In this document: positions 30,258-40,364 of the stretch, piece after piece | Position numbering within the stretch: position 1 is the first letter of the stretch | Layout of the letters: the number at the start of each line of letters is the position of its first letter | From: Campylobacter rectus | GTDB taxonomy: Bacteria; Campylobacterota; Campylobacteria; Campylobacterales; Campylobacteraceae | Assembly (NCBI RefSeq): GCF_004803795.1 | Contig: NZ_CP012543.1 | Coordinates: 1,426,001-1,490,000, forward strand | Length of the DNA: 64,000 bases | Direction of reading: 5' to 3' | The notes under the pieces: generated by a model | Databases searched by the model: none | What the model was told of the DNA's origin: nothing | Seen by the model: the letters and a program-made list of their open reading frames with translations, nothing else | Program-made: the position numbers and the translations under genes

Positions 30258-30274
30258 ACAAATATTTTATTTGT
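30258..30274. promoter_or_regulatory. Operator 2, ACAAAT-N5-ATTTGT type
   Basis: ACAAATA-TTT-TATTTGT overlaps the likely start site of the rightward promoter (TATAAA at 30249-30254) for the HTH gene at 30286. The core is identical with operator 1, so one regulator probably binds both, most likely the HTH protein itself. Confidence 0.75.
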
Positions 30275-30285
30275 AAAGGTATTAA

Positions 30286-30495
30286 ATGAATTATGATGAA
30301 TTTGAAAATAAACTAAAAGCAATAAATTTAAGTAAAAAAGAATTTTCTGAAATGGTTAAAATGAGCTATACCGGCGTAACAAATTGGAAGCAAACGAATG
30401 CTATACCTGGATGGGTCGATAGCTGGCTGGAAAATTACGAAAAAGGCAAAACCCTCGACGAGCTTTTAAACCTCATCGAAAAATACAGAAAATAA
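30286..30495 (+). CDS. Small HTH regulator (Cro/CI-like), 69 aa
   Basis: Residues 5-45 form a helix-turn-helix (LKAINLSKKEFSEMVKMSYT; GVTNWKQTNAIPGWVDSWLE), like the small phage repressors of Campylobacter. The C-terminal helix may dimerise. It diverges from the peptide/Rha block, with paired operators in between, so it likely forms a second switch. Confidence 0.75.
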   Translation: MNYDEFENKLKAINLSKKEFSEMVKMSYTGVTNWKQTNAIPGWVDSWLENYEKGKTLDELLNLIEKYRK

Positions 30496-30614
30496 ACAGT
30501 TCTATCCATATGTTATAAATTACTCACTGAGCCGAAAATTCGGCTCAGTAAATCCGCGCTTGTATGCTTTAATCTCTCAAATATCCTAAAATACACAAAA
30601 ACAAAGGATATTTT

Positions 30615-31532
30615 ATGCCAAGCTCCGTTTATTTAAGCCCCAAAGTGCAAATTTTTTATAACGGCGTCGATAAAACCTCAGCTATGGACTGGATCAACAT
30701 CAGCATAACCGACAATGAAGGCAAAGACACCGACAAGCTCAACATTACGCTAGGATACGGCAGTCCAGCGCCGCGCTTTAAAGACAGTATCGAGATTTAT
30801 ATCGATGGCTTCTTTTTAGGGCACTTCATTATTGCCACCATTAAGACAAAATATAAAAGAATTTACGATATAGAGGCTATTTCGGCCAATTTTATGAGCT
30901 CATTAAAAGATCGCAAAAGCAGATCGCACATCAAGCTCAGTTATAAGCAAATCATCGAAAATATCGCCAAAGAGCACGGACTAAACACTAAGATAAATTT
31001 TGATCGTTCAAACGAAGTCGTAGAGCTTGAGCAGCACGACATGAGCGACGCCGCGTTTTGCGAAAAGATAGCAAATGACCTAGATTTAACCTTTAGTATC
31101 AAAAACAAAACGATGATTTTTATCGACAGAGACAAAGTTGCGGATCGCGTGGAATATAGCCTTAACGAGGATGAGTATTTGGAGCTAAATTTTGAGCAAA
31201 CCGAAATCCCCAATTACGCCTCATGCGAGGTTACGTGGCGAGATACTAAGGCGGGGCAAGATAAAGTAACTATAGCCGGCAGTGGAGCGCCGGTGCTAAA
31301 AAGGCAGATTTTTTCAGCAGATAACGAGGCTGAGGCGCTCAAAATCGCAAAAAGCTATCTACAAGGCAAACAAAATAGCGTTTTTAAGGGCAATGTAAGA
31401 TGTATGGGCGTGCCGTTTTTCGCCGGCGGATACTTAAATTTACAAATAGAGAGTGAAATAAAACGAGTCATCATAAAAAAGATCACGCACACCGTAAACA
31501 AATCATGGATCAGCGACATAGAATTTTTTTAA
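30615..31532 (+). CDS. Phage late control protein D / baseplate hub (P2 D-like)
   Basis: A 305-residue member of the P2 D family. It has the VQIFYNGVDKTSAMDWINIS opening, the SYKQIIENIAKEHGL core (about 115-129), the DMSDAAFCEKIANDLDLTFS segment and the C-terminal VNKSWISDIEFF end. It forms the baseplate hub below the tube. It is the last phage gene before the tRNA-like end. Confidence 0.9.
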   Translation: MPSSVYLSPKVQIFYNGVDKTSAMDWINISITDNEGKDTDKLNITLGYGSPAPRFKDSIEIYIDGFFLGHFIIATIKTKYKRIYDIEAISANFMSSLKDRKSRSHIKLSYKQIIENIAKEHGLNTKINFDRSNEVVELEQHDMSDAAFCEKIANDLDLTFSIKNKTMIFIDRDKVADRVEYSLNEDEYLELNFEQTEIPNYASCEVTWRDTKAGQDKVTIAGSGAPVLKRQIFSADNEAEALKIAKSYLQGKQNSVFKGNVRCMGVPFFAGGYLNLQIESEIKRVIIKKITHTVNKSWISDIEFF

Positions 31533-31667
31533 ATTTAACGATTTTTGTTACGGTTCGATACACGATTTTATCAAAATTAGACCAAATTTTTTTACGGAGT
31601 TAAAACGGAGTAAAGCAAACCTTAAGAATATAAATGCGTATTTTTGGCGCTTTTATACTTACATATT

Positions 31668-31686
31668 AATCCGACCTCGGGCACCA
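31668..31686. other. Candidate attachment core: tRNA 3'-end-like sequence
   Basis: AATCCGACCTCGGGCACCA reads like the end of a tRNA gene: part of the T loop and T stem, a 7-base acceptor strand (CTCGGGC), the discriminator A and CCA. There is no full tRNA around it, as expected for the far copy of an att core left by integration into a tRNA. It lies 136 bp after the last phage gene and just before host genes. Confidence 0.55.
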
Positions 31687-33020
31687 TTATACAAAATGAT
31701 CCCAAAAACAATCGCAATTAGAAACCCTAGCGAATCTCCGAATAGACGTTGTATCAAGTAAAAATAAATTATAACTTCGCTTAGCTAAGATTAAATATTT
31801 TTGCTAAATTTTAACCATTTTTTCGACATAATTCTTGCAAAACTCTTATAATTAAAGAAAAAAGTTTCATACAAAAACGCATATCTTTTTTCGCAAATCG
31901 ACCTACGAGTCGAAAACAAACGAATAATAGAAAGAAAACAATCGGGCTATAACAAAGAGACGGAAAATTTTATCAGGCGAATTTTCTTGCATTCTATATT
32001 TTTAGAAACTCTATAAATCAAAAAAGATTTATCCTACTTGCCCTATGAAACCTTCATTTACGGTCCTAAAATCTAGCGATTTTTTCCAAAATAACAACAC
32101 AACTTACGCCACTCTTTGACGCTTAACTCGTCGCAAGAAATCATTGCGGCAAAATACAAGCCTCGTATATTTAAACGCCGATAAAAATCCCAAATCAAAG
32201 CCAAATTTTACGGTAAATTTAGCTCCCGAGTATCGGTTTGTCAAATTTAAAACCGCATCTCCGAGTAAAATCAAACACCCAAATACAAAATCGGCTCCCG
32301 TAAATTTAACCGAAAGCCGATTTGCAAATTTACCGAATTTTAAGGTCAGAGCGAGCGAAATTTATGCCGAGCATCTCCAGCTTGTTCGCCAAGTACCGCC
32401 TAAGCCGGAGCCACCGTATCCGCGCCAAACCAACTGGCCCAAACCGCTAAAAACCGCCTCGACTCCTGTCGTATGCCAAGTTTGCTCAAGCCATCCGTTT
32501 TAGTCGGCTCAAATTTACCGAAGTCAAATTTGACATAAATTTAGCTCCGCGTGCGCCCGCTTACTCGATCTTAAAATAATCGTCCAAACCGCTAAATTTT
32601 ATCGACAAATTCCGTCCAAACCGCCGTATCCTCCCAAGCTACCATAGCCCAAAACGGCCCAAACCAGACCGTCCGAGCGGACGCAAATTAATCCCAAACG
32701 AGTAAAATCTCGAGGCAGCAAGCTCCATCCGCTCGGCCCAGATATTACTCGACCATATTGTTTCAGGCGGCGAAAATTTATTAACCAAAAACCTAAGCAA
32801 GCAAAATTTACGCCAAGCTACATAACCGTAAAATCCACCGAAGTTTCGACTTTAAACGGGCCGCTTGGCCACAAACGACATCCGATCCGACCTATTCGAG
32901 CAATTCAAATTTGCCAAATTTAAAAAACAGACCGATAAAATTAACGTCGCTACACGCTTTTGCGTCACCCAAGGCCACCCCGAGCGACGCAAATTCGTCA
33001 AATTCAGCTCAAATTTACCC
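31687..33020. other. Host intergenic region, no gene seen
   Basis: About 1.3 kb with many AAATTT-type words and low-complexity reading frames rich in Lys, Asn and Pro. One long frame (32144-32503) has no ribosome site or natural-looking sequence. No RNA gene is recognised. Confidence 0.6.
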
Positions 33021-34340
33021 TCACGCGTCCTTGCCGTTTATCGCGTACGCTGAGCGCAAAAACACGTCTGTACCCGACAGCAGCGCACTCTCGTCAAAGT
33101 CAAACGCGCCGTTGTGATGCCCTGCGGCAAGCTTGGTGCCGATCATCAGATAGCCGCTCTTGCCGCCCGCTTTTTGCACGGCGTGCATAAAGTGCGCGAA
33201 GTCCTCGCAAGCGCCGAAATTTAGATCCCGCACGATGAGTTCGTCCTTGATAAAAGGCGACTGGCGCGCGGCGCGCTCGTAGATATCGGTGATCTCCTCG
33301 CTGCTATCACCCCCGCTCGTGCCGCCGGTTAGCTTCACATCATACTGCACGCCGTACATCTGCGCGACGCCCGCGACGATATCCATGCATTTTTGAAACA
33401 TAAATTCATTTAGCTCGGTCGTTTCGCCGCGCGTTTCGCAGGCGATGTAGCCGTTTGGCGCGATGACGTTTCGTCCCTCGCCCGCTCGCAAAACGCCCAC
33501 GTTTATGCGCGTGACGCCGTCGGCATGTCGCGTGATACCGTGCATGGCTAGAGCCACCTGAGCTGCAGCTAGCAGAGCGTTTGCGCCTTCTTGCGGAGCG
33601 CCCGCCGCGTGAGCCGATCTACCCGTGAAATTTACGTCGAATTTTGACGTCGCAAGAAGCTTGTTCGTACCACAGATGATGCCGCCGTTAGTTTTTGCCT
33701 GAAAGCCGATGTGACCGCCTAGCAAGTAGTCCACGCCATCTAGCACGCCTGCTTGCTCCATCGGCACGGCGCCTCTCGTGCCCTCCTCGGCGGTTTGAAA
33801 TATAAATCTAAATTTACCTTTAAAATCATCCGAATTTTGCGCGATGAGCTTAGCCATAGCTAGGCCGATCGTGATGTGTCCGTCATGCCCACAGGCGTGC
33901 GTGATGCCGTCTATATCGGCTCTAAAGCCCTCTTTAAACGGCCTGTGCGCCTCATCCTTGCTCTCGGTCACGTCCACGCCGTCGATGTCGAATCTAAACG
34001 CAAGCGTCTTGCCCGGTCTACCCGTATCAAGCTCGGCCACCACGCCCGTTAGTCCATCCTCCATCACAGGTAAAAACTCGCGCTCGTCGGCGCTTAGCAG
34101 GCTTTTTGCTCGCTCGAGATATTTTTCTTTATCTTTTTTGCTACCAAGACCCGCTCTGGCTTCCGGCTTCATTATCTCGCGTCCCATTTTTAGGCTGTAG
34201 CCGAGCTTTTTTAGCTCGCTAGCGATCTTTGCCGTCGTAAAAAACGTGAAAAATCCGGTCTCGGGATGCGAGTGAAAAAACCGCCTATTTTTCACCATTT
34301 CGTCTTTTAGCGCTTCGACTTTTGCTGCTACCTCGTCCAT
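33021..34340 (-). CDS. M20 family amidohydrolase (AbgA-like)
   Basis: A 439-residue metallopeptidase related to aminobenzoyl-glutamate hydrolase A. Key motifs are FHSHPETGF (about 22-30), HACGHDGH (about 147-154) with metal-binding Cys/His, the TAEEG catalytic Glu (about 189-193), the dimerisation-domain GRSAHAAGAPQEGANAL and the C-terminal HHNGAFDFDE. It would hydrolyse an amide-linked substrate such as p-aminobenzoyl-glutamate. A strong AAGGAG site precedes the ATG. It is a single-gene unit. Confidence 0.88.
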   Translation of the reverse strand: MDEVAAKVEALKDEMVKNRRFFHSHPETGFFTFFTTAKIASELKKLGYSLKMGREIMKPEARAGLGSKKDKEKYLERAKSLLSADEREFLPVMEDGLTGVVAELDTGRPGKTLAFRFDIDGVDVTESKDEAHRPFKEGFRADIDGITHACGHDGHITIGLAMAKLIAQNSDDFKGKFRFIFQTAEEGTRGAVPMEQAGVLDGVDYLLGGHIGFQAKTNGGIICGTNKLLATSKFDVNFTGRSAHAAGAPQEGANALLAAAQVALAMHGITRHADGVTRINVGVLRAGEGRNVIAPNGYIACETRGETTELNEFMFQKCMDIVAGVAQMYGVQYDVKLTGGTSGGDSSEEITDIYERAARQSPFIKDELIVRDLNFGACEDFAHFMHAVQKAGGKSGYLMIGTKLAAGHHNGAFDFDESALLSGTDVFLRSAYAINGKDA

Positions 34341-34942
34341 TTTCGCTCCTTAAATTTGGAATTTTTATTATTTTTCTTAAAGATAAATTATACATCAAGA
34401 TTAATTTTAAAAGCTTAAATTTGAGCCGAATAATGATAAATTTGACTCTGATTTTTGAGAGCCGACTTGTTTGGCGTAAATTTGATTAAATTTGATTTCT
34501 TGCCAAGACACTTCAGTCGGTTTTTTAAACCTCTGTTTGCGTCAAAGCAGTGCGGGTAATGCGAGGTAAATTTTGATTAAACGAGGTAAATTCGTATTTT
34601 AGCGGAGCGATTTTTAAGATAAAATTTAGAGTATAATTTGAGTTTAAATTTAAAATTCGCATCAAATTTGACTGCCGAATTTACAAAAAACCGCAAAAAC
34701 AAAAGCCAAACTCACGTCAAAAATAAATCAAATTTTGCCCTAATCACTGCATTTCGCAATCGCAAATCCAACTTCAAACTTCACGTCGGCAAGAAATTTA
34801 TAGTCACAAAAGAGCTCGCCGTCAAAACAAAGCCGAATTTAGCTCCGATTTTTCTTTAAAAAGCAAAAATTTTATTTACCGTATAGACGAGCCGATCGCA
34901 AGCAAATCTGCACAAAAGGCCCAAATTTGCCCCGTAGTTAGT
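34341..34942. other. Intergenic region, no gene seen
   Basis: Composed largely of AAATTT/TTGA words. The only longer frame (34638-34859) is low-complexity and lacks a ribosome site. Confidence 0.6.
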
Positions 34943-36034
34943 CTATTTTAAGCTACCCTTTAGTTTCATTATTCGCGCGTAGGACTCCTCGATGCGCCCT
35001 TTTGATATCTGTTTGGCGCCCACCGCATCCACGACCAGCTGCGTGATGAGCTCCGCAGTCCTGCGCCCGCCTATCTTGTAGTCGCTAAAAAGCATCACGT
35101 CGCCGCCGGCGTTGATAAAATTTATCACTTTTTGCTGCAGCGTGAAGTCCTTTAATCCGCCCATTAGCATGTCGTCGCTGATGACGACGCCGTCAAATTT
35201 GAGCTCACCGCGCAGCAAACTGTCGATGAGCGCCGGCGAAAGCGAGGCGGGCAGCAAGGCGTCGCGCTGGGCGAGATAGATGTGTCCGACCATTATCATC
35301 TTGGCTTCGTTTTTGCGAATAGCGTCAAAATACGGCTTAAGCTCGGTGTAATCAAAATTTTCGATCACGACCTTGGCGGTGTGGCTGTCGGCCTCGACGT
35401 TACCGTGGCCCGGGAAGTGCTTCATCGCCGCTATCACGCCGCGAGCCTGCGAGGCCTTCATAAACTCGCTCGCATACAGCGAAACCTCGTCTATATCGGC
35501 GCTAAACGCCCTGCCGCGCGAGCCGATGATCGTGGATTTTGGATTTAGCACGTCGGCTACGGGAGCGAAATTTACGTTTATGCCGACATCTTTTAGCTGC
35601 TGCGCCATCTTAGCGTAGAGCTCGCCCGCAGCGGCCAGATCGAGCGTTTTTGCCGCTTTTTGCGCCGAGATAAAGGTCTCAAATCCGCTCTTATCCTTAA
35701 ATCTCGTGATCTGCCCGCCTTCCTCGTCGATAGCGATAAAAATACCTTTTTGAGCCTCTTTAAATGCGCTCGTTAGCGCCGTAAGCTTTTTTTTGTCCGA
35801 GATATTTTTACCGAGCAACATCACGCCGCCAAAACGCTGATATTTGGCCTCCGAGACGGCTTCTTTGGCTGTTTTAGGATCAGAGCCGTTAAAGCCGATC
35901 ATTATCATTTGAGATATCATTTTGCGAAGAGTGGGCTTTTCTTTCGCTTGATTTGCGGCTGGAGCGGCGTTTAGCACGGTCGGCAAACCCGCCAAAAACA
36001 GAGCCGAAAAAAGCGCGGCGATAAATTTTTTCAT
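34943..36034 (-). CDS. nagZ: Beta-N-acetylhexosaminidase, GH3 (NagZ-like)
   Basis: The 363-residue protein has a signal peptide (MKKFIAALFSALFLAGLP...LNA) and a GH3 domain. The motif KHFPGHG (about 217-223) with nearby DSHTA provides the catalytic His-Asp pair typical of NagZ; ISDDMLMGG (about 298-306) holds the Asp nucleophile. It removes N-acetylglucosamine from peptidoglycan fragments. A signal peptide is unusual for NagZ of Enterobacteria, which is cytosolic, so this one acts in the periplasm. Confidence 0.88.
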   Translation of the reverse strand: MKKFIAALFSALFLAGLPTVLNAAPAANQAKEKPTLRKMISQMIMIGFNGSDPKTAKEAVSEAKYQRFGGVMLLGKNISDKKKLTALTSAFKEAQKGIFIAIDEEGGQITRFKDKSGFETFISAQKAAKTLDLAAAGELYAKMAQQLKDVGINVNFAPVADVLNPKSTIIGSRGRAFSADIDEVSLYASEFMKASQARGVIAAMKHFPGHGNVEADSHTAKVVIENFDYTELKPYFDAIRKNEAKMIMVGHIYLAQRDALLPASLSPALIDSLLRGELKFDGVVISDDMLMGGLKDFTLQQKVINFINAGGDVMLFSDYKIGGRRTAELITQLVVDAVGAKQISKGRIEESYARIMKLKGSLK

Positions 36035-36163
36035 ATTTTTCCTTTTTTGTTTTTGCGGATTTTACACTATTTTAGATAAATTTAAGGACTCTTGGCGCGG
36101 TTTTTGCGCGGGCGGATGCAGCAAGGCAACAATTATAAAATTTGCTACAAACTAGATAAAATT

Positions 36164-36457
36164 GGCTCAATTAAACTTAATCGGATTCTCTCTTATCATC
36201 TTTAGTAAAATATGATAGAAAGTTTTTGTATCTTTACTGTTATTATGTCTAAATTCGCATTCCTTAAGATGAAGTAAGAAATTCTCCTCGCTTAGCTTCC
36301 CTGAGGTCGCTACACTCGAGAAGATACTTTTAAATTTAGATAATCTATGTTTAGCATATCCTCGTCTGCTCTACTTCGCTACGCTCGTTACTTTTTAAGA
36401 ACATATTTCTCATCGTAACTTACTGCTCCTTTGCGTGAGCTTAAGTTAAAGAGGGCC
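36164..36457. mobile_element. IS1595-derived internal-deletion element, 294 bp
   Basis: The left end GGCTCAATTAAACTTAATCG and the right end (GAGCTTAAGTTAAAGAGGGCC) match the IS copy at 43,713-44,523, with the transposase centre missing. Flanks share TAAAATT directly next to both ends, a trace of the target duplication. It also carries the 17-bp word CTTCGCTACGCTCGTTA at 36,374-36,390. Confidence 0.75.
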
Positions 36458-37356
36458 TAAAATTTAACGATTATCCGGCTATAATCTTTAATATAAATTA
36501 TAGGATTATTTTACAAAGTGGCTTTTTGTATAGATATTACAAAACTCACGATAAGATTGCGATGAGCGTTACTTTTGCGATTTGCTTGGTATTGCTCTTG
36601 GGATTTTTTCGTGCCGAGCGATATCCTTTCTCGCTGCGAAATTTGCCGAGAATTCGTAAATTTTTAAAGCTTTATTCCCCAAATATCCAAATTTTTGGCG
36701 ATACTAGCCCGTTTAAGCAAGAAATCAAGTTTTACGCGAGCTACATATGGATTTTTGGGATACTTTAGGCGGCTGAGACGGCATTTTCTCGTTTGCCAAA
36801 GTTTTATTTTAAAAACAGACGAGAGGACTCAAAATGCCGCTAAAAAGATGAATTCGCGCCGGATAATATTCAAACTTAGCTTCGGATACTTCGCTACGAT
36901 GGTCTATTTACGGGTTGCCTCGTCGCGGACGGCGTTACGCTGTTTGCGAAAGATTTTGCAGTAATGCTTGAAAGTAAATTTGAGATATTTTAGTGATTTT
37001 TTTTTCTATCGGCGTTTTGCGCAGTCGGCGTGGGGCATTTTCTCGTTTTGCTTTTTACTTTGCCGGTTAAGATTCTTGAACCGACGCAAAAATCAGAATA
37101 AAGACAATGACTTGCAGGCAATCGACGAATTTACATTTTGTTTTCATTGTTTTTTGCGATTTTATCCAAGATTACAGTTAAATTTTTAAGTAGTTTAATT
37201 TTATCGCCGAAATTTTATGATTTTTGAAACCTCAAAAAATAAACAAATTTTACCAACGCCTCGACGCATTAAAACAAAGCTGCCGTTTTTGCGGGTTAAA
37301 TTTTACCCTACTTTTCAGCCGTTGCAAGCCATGCGAAACGCGCTTGGGGTTAAAAT
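36458..37356. other. Intergenic region, no gene seen
   Basis: About 900 bp with scattered short frames that lack natural sequence and ribosome sites. The hydrophobic frame at 36,526-36,768 is not convincing. Confidence 0.55.
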
Positions 37357-38247
37357 TTACTTCTTACTCAGCAGATCTTTTAGGCTTTCTTGCACGTCTT
37401 TGCCGCGCAGCATCGACGCAACTTCATTTACTATCGGCGTATAGATGCCCTTGCCGGCGGCGATCTTTTCTATCGCATACGCCGTATCCACGCCCTCGGC
37501 GACCTCGCCTAGATCGTTTAGGATTTTGTTAAGGCTCTCGTTTTTAGCAAGCCCCAAACCCACGCGGTAGTTGCGCGAGAGCACCGATGAAGCCGTGAGA
37601 AAAAGATCGCCCGCCCCGCTAAGCCCCAAAAACGTCTGCTGTTGCGCGCCGAAATACTCGCCAAATCTCGCCATCTCGACAAGTCCGCGCGAGATGAGGC
37701 TGGCGCGAGCGCTGTTGCCAAGCCCGAGCCCGTCGCAGATACCGCCCGCGATAGCGATGACGTTTTTATAGGCACCCGCGATCTCCGCTCCGATAACGTC
37801 GCTGCTGGCGTAGGCTTTGATATTTTGCGGGAAAAGCCTCGAGATCTCGCACGCAAGGGTTTCGTTTTTGGAGTTTATCACGAGCGCACAGGGAAGGTCG
37901 TTTTGTATCTCTTTAGCAAAGCTAGGACCCGACAAAAAGGCCAAATTTGCCGTATCTACGTGCTGTTCGTAAATCTCGTCTAAAAAACGTAGACTCGAGG
38001 TTTCGATGCCCTTTGAGGCGACTAAAATTTTCTGTTCGAAGTTTTTAAAATGCTCTTTTAGCCAGCCGCTAACGGACTGAGAAGGTATGGCGACGACGAG
38101 CAGATCGCGCTTTAGCGCCTCCTCTAGGCCCACGAAATGCGCGCCTTCAAGCTGCCTGCGCGAGCTGATGACGCAGTCGTTTTTTTGCGAAAGCGCGTGA
38201 AAAAGCGCGCTGCCCCACTTTCCCGCTCCGATGATGGCTATTTTCAT
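37357..38247 (-). CDS. gpsA: NAD(P)-dependent glycerol-3-phosphate dehydrogenase
   Basis: The 296-residue protein begins with the Rossmann motif IIGAGKWGSAL (about 4-14). It then shows LSGPSFAKEI (about 129-138), the catalytic-Lys region AGAYKNVIAIAGGICDGLGL (about 177-196) and the LSGAGDLFLTASS motif (about 227-239). It reduces dihydroxyacetone phosphate to sn-glycerol 3-phosphate for phospholipid synthesis in the cytosol. In many Campylobacter it lies next to gatB, as here. Confidence 0.95.
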   Translation of the reverse strand: MKIAIIGAGKWGSALFHALSQKNDCVISSRRQLEGAHFVGLEEALKRDLLVVAIPSQSVSGWLKEHFKNFEQKILVASKGIETSSLRFLDEIYEQHVDTANLAFLSGPSFAKEIQNDLPCALVINSKNETLACEISRLFPQNIKAYASSDVIGAEIAGAYKNVIAIAGGICDGLGLGNSARASLISRGLVEMARFGEYFGAQQQTFLGLSGAGDLFLTASSVLSRNYRVGLGLAKNESLNKILNDLGEVAEGVDTAYAIEKIAAGKGIYTPIVNEVASMLRGKDVQESLKDLLSKK

Positions 38248-38815
38248 TTTTTCTCTTTTTTGTGATTTACTTTATTGTAGCTAAATTTGCTCGGCTTACT
38301 TCGCTTTTAATGAAATTTAGCGCTACCTTTTTGCAAAATTTGATCTCCGATGCGCCAAAAGCGTTTTAAATTTATTGCTACCGACGTCCAAGAAAGTCAA
38401 AATTTAAAGCGATCGCAAAGCAAATTTAACTGCTGAAATGCTAAATTTACTCTATTTATTCACGCCGCTCGCGGTCTCGCAAAGCTCATTAAATTTAAGC
38501 TCGGTTTAAAAGTTAGAATTTTGCCGATGCCGACTTTTTGCAAAATAAAGCGCACTTAATATTTGTGTTTTTACCGATTTAGGCGGCTTTACGGCGCCGT
38601 ATTTGGGGTTTTAAACCGTGAGACGATAAATTTGAGAGACAAATTCGACCCGTTTTTGTCAAATCTGGCCTTTCCTGCCCTGCAAAACCCATAAATTTAA
38701 CCGAAAACGAGCGAAAAATTTAACTCCGAAAACTTGCTTAAGTCAAATTTAGCGCAAAACAGTCGCGCCTGAAAAAGCAAAATTTAAGCGCCGAAACGAC
38801 GATATAAACCCAAAT
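38248..38815. other. Intergenic region, no gene seen
   Basis: About 570 bp between gatB and gpsA, which face the same way. Rich in AAATTT words; no RNA gene or long frame is recognised. Confidence 0.55.
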
Positions 38816-40237
38816 TTACCCCAGCTTAGCCTTCAAAAGCTCATTTACTTTTGCAGGATTAAACGCGCCTTTGCCCTCTTTCATCGTTTGTCCGACGAAG
38901 AATCCGAAAAGCTTGTCCTTGCCGCTTTTATACTCGGCGACCTTGTCGGCGTTCGCGCTTAAAATTTGATCTATTATCGCTATGATGGCCGAGTCGTCGC
39001 TGACCTGCTTTAATCCCAATTTTTCGATGACGGCATCTACGCTACCCTCGTTTTCCATAAGATAGTCAAGCACCTCTTTTGCCGCTTTCGCGCTTATCGT
39101 GCCGTCTTCGATGCGGCGTAAGAGCTCTATCATCTTAGCCGAATTTACGGGCGATGTCTCTATCGTAGCGCCGTTTTTTAGGCGACCCAAAAGCTCGACG
39201 ATGAGCCACGTAACGGCCAGTTTCGGCGATATTTTAGCCTCTACGAGCTCCTCGAAATACTTCGCCGTCTCCACGCTGCTCGTTAAAATCAGCGCGTCGT
39301 CCTCTTTGACGCCAAGCTCACGTCCGTATCTAGCGACCTTTTGTTCGGCAAGCTCGGGGATCTTGATCGCTTCGTTATACATCTCCTCAGGGATCTCGAC
39401 GGGTAGCAGATCAGGATCGGGGAAATATCTATACTCGGCGCTATCTTCCTTGCCTCGCATCGAGCGCGTGACTAAATTTACGGTATCAAAAAGGCGGGTT
39501 TCTTGATAAACTTCTTCATCGTATTTGCCGTCTTCCCACGCCGCGCTTTGACGCTCGACCTCGTAGTCGATCGCTTTTTGGATAAATCTAAACGAGTTTA
39601 AATTTTTAATCTCGACGCGCGTGTAGAGCTTGCTGTCGCCTTTTGGGCGGATGCTGACGTTAGCGTCGCAGCGAAAGCTTCCTTCTTGCATATTGGCGTC
39701 GCTGATGTTTAAAAATCGCAAAATCGAGTGCAGTTTTTTTAGATACGCGACCGCCTCGTCGGAGCTGCGCAGATCAGGCTCGCTCACGATCTCAAGCAGC
39801 GGCGTGCCCGCGCGGTTTAGATCGACTAGGCTTTGTCCGCTCTCGTGGATGTTTTTACCCGCATCCTCTTCAAGGTGTGCGCGAGTGATACCTATGCGCT
39901 TTTTCTCGCCGTTTACGTCGATAAAAAGCTCGCCTTTTTCTACTATCGGTATCTCAAACTGCGAAATTTGATAGGCTTTTGGAAGGTCCGGATAAAAGTA
40001 GTTTTTACGGTTAAAAACCGAACGTTTATTTATGGTCGCATTTACCGCCGCGCCGAAGCTTATCGCCTTTCTCACGGCTTCTTTGTTTAGCACCGGCAAA
40101 GATCCCGGTAGCGCTAGGCAGGTCGGACAAACGTGCGTATTCGCCTCATCGCCGAAGCTCGTGGAGCAAGAGCAGAAAATTTTAGTTTTTGTATTAAGCT
40201 GAGTGTGAACCTCAAGCCCGATAACGACTTCAAACAT
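38816..40237 (-). CDS. gatB: Aspartyl/glutamyl-tRNA amidotransferase subunit B
   Basis: A full-length 473-residue GatB. It starts with [20 protein letters not shown]. The conserved [15 protein letters not shown] zinc region (about 38-52), the [15 protein letters not shown] segment (about 142-156) and the C-terminal YqeY/GatB tail domain ([17 protein letters not shown]) are present. With GatA and GatC it converts misacylated Glu-tRNA(Gln) and Asp-tRNA(Asn). A good AAAGG site precedes the ATG. Confidence 0.96.
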   Translation of the reverse strand: MFEVVIGLEVHTQLNTKTKIFCSCSTSFGDEANTHVCPTCLALPGSLPVLNKEAVRKAISFGAAVNATINKRSVFNRKNYFYPDLPKAYQISQFEIPIVEKGELFIDVNGEKKRIGITRAHLEEDAGKNIHESGQSLVDLNRAGTPLLEIVSEPDLRSSDEAVAYLKKLHSILRFLNISDANMQEGSFRCDANVSIRPKGDSKLYTRVEIKNLNSFRFIQKAIDYEVERQSAAWEDGKYDEEVYQETRLFDTVNLVTRSMRGKEDSAEYRYFPDPDLLPVEIPEEMYNEAIKIPELAEQKVARYGRELGVKEDDALILTSSVETAKYFEELVEAKISPKLAVTWLIVELLGRLKNGATIETSPVNSAKMIELLRRIEDGTISAKAAKEVLDYLMENEGSVDAVIEKLGLKQVSDDSAIIAIIDQILSANADKVAEYKSGKDKLFGFFVGQTMKEGKGAFNPAKVNELLKAKLG

Positions 40238-40364
40238 AATTTGCCTTTTATTTAAAATTTAGGGCTTATTTTAGCAGGATTTTTATTTAAGTTAGATAAA
40301 AAGAAGGGGTTGCGCCCGCCGATTTTTAGCGTATTTTAGCTAGCGGACGCGTAAATTTAAAATT

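Noticed and set aside
32144-32503. 119-residue rightward frame in the gap after the prophage
   Set aside because: Made of AAATTT-type intergenic words; no ribosome site and no domain.
36526-36768. 80-residue frame with a hydrophobic stretch
   Set aside because: No ribosome site, the rest is word-repeat sequence, and it lies beside an IS remnant.
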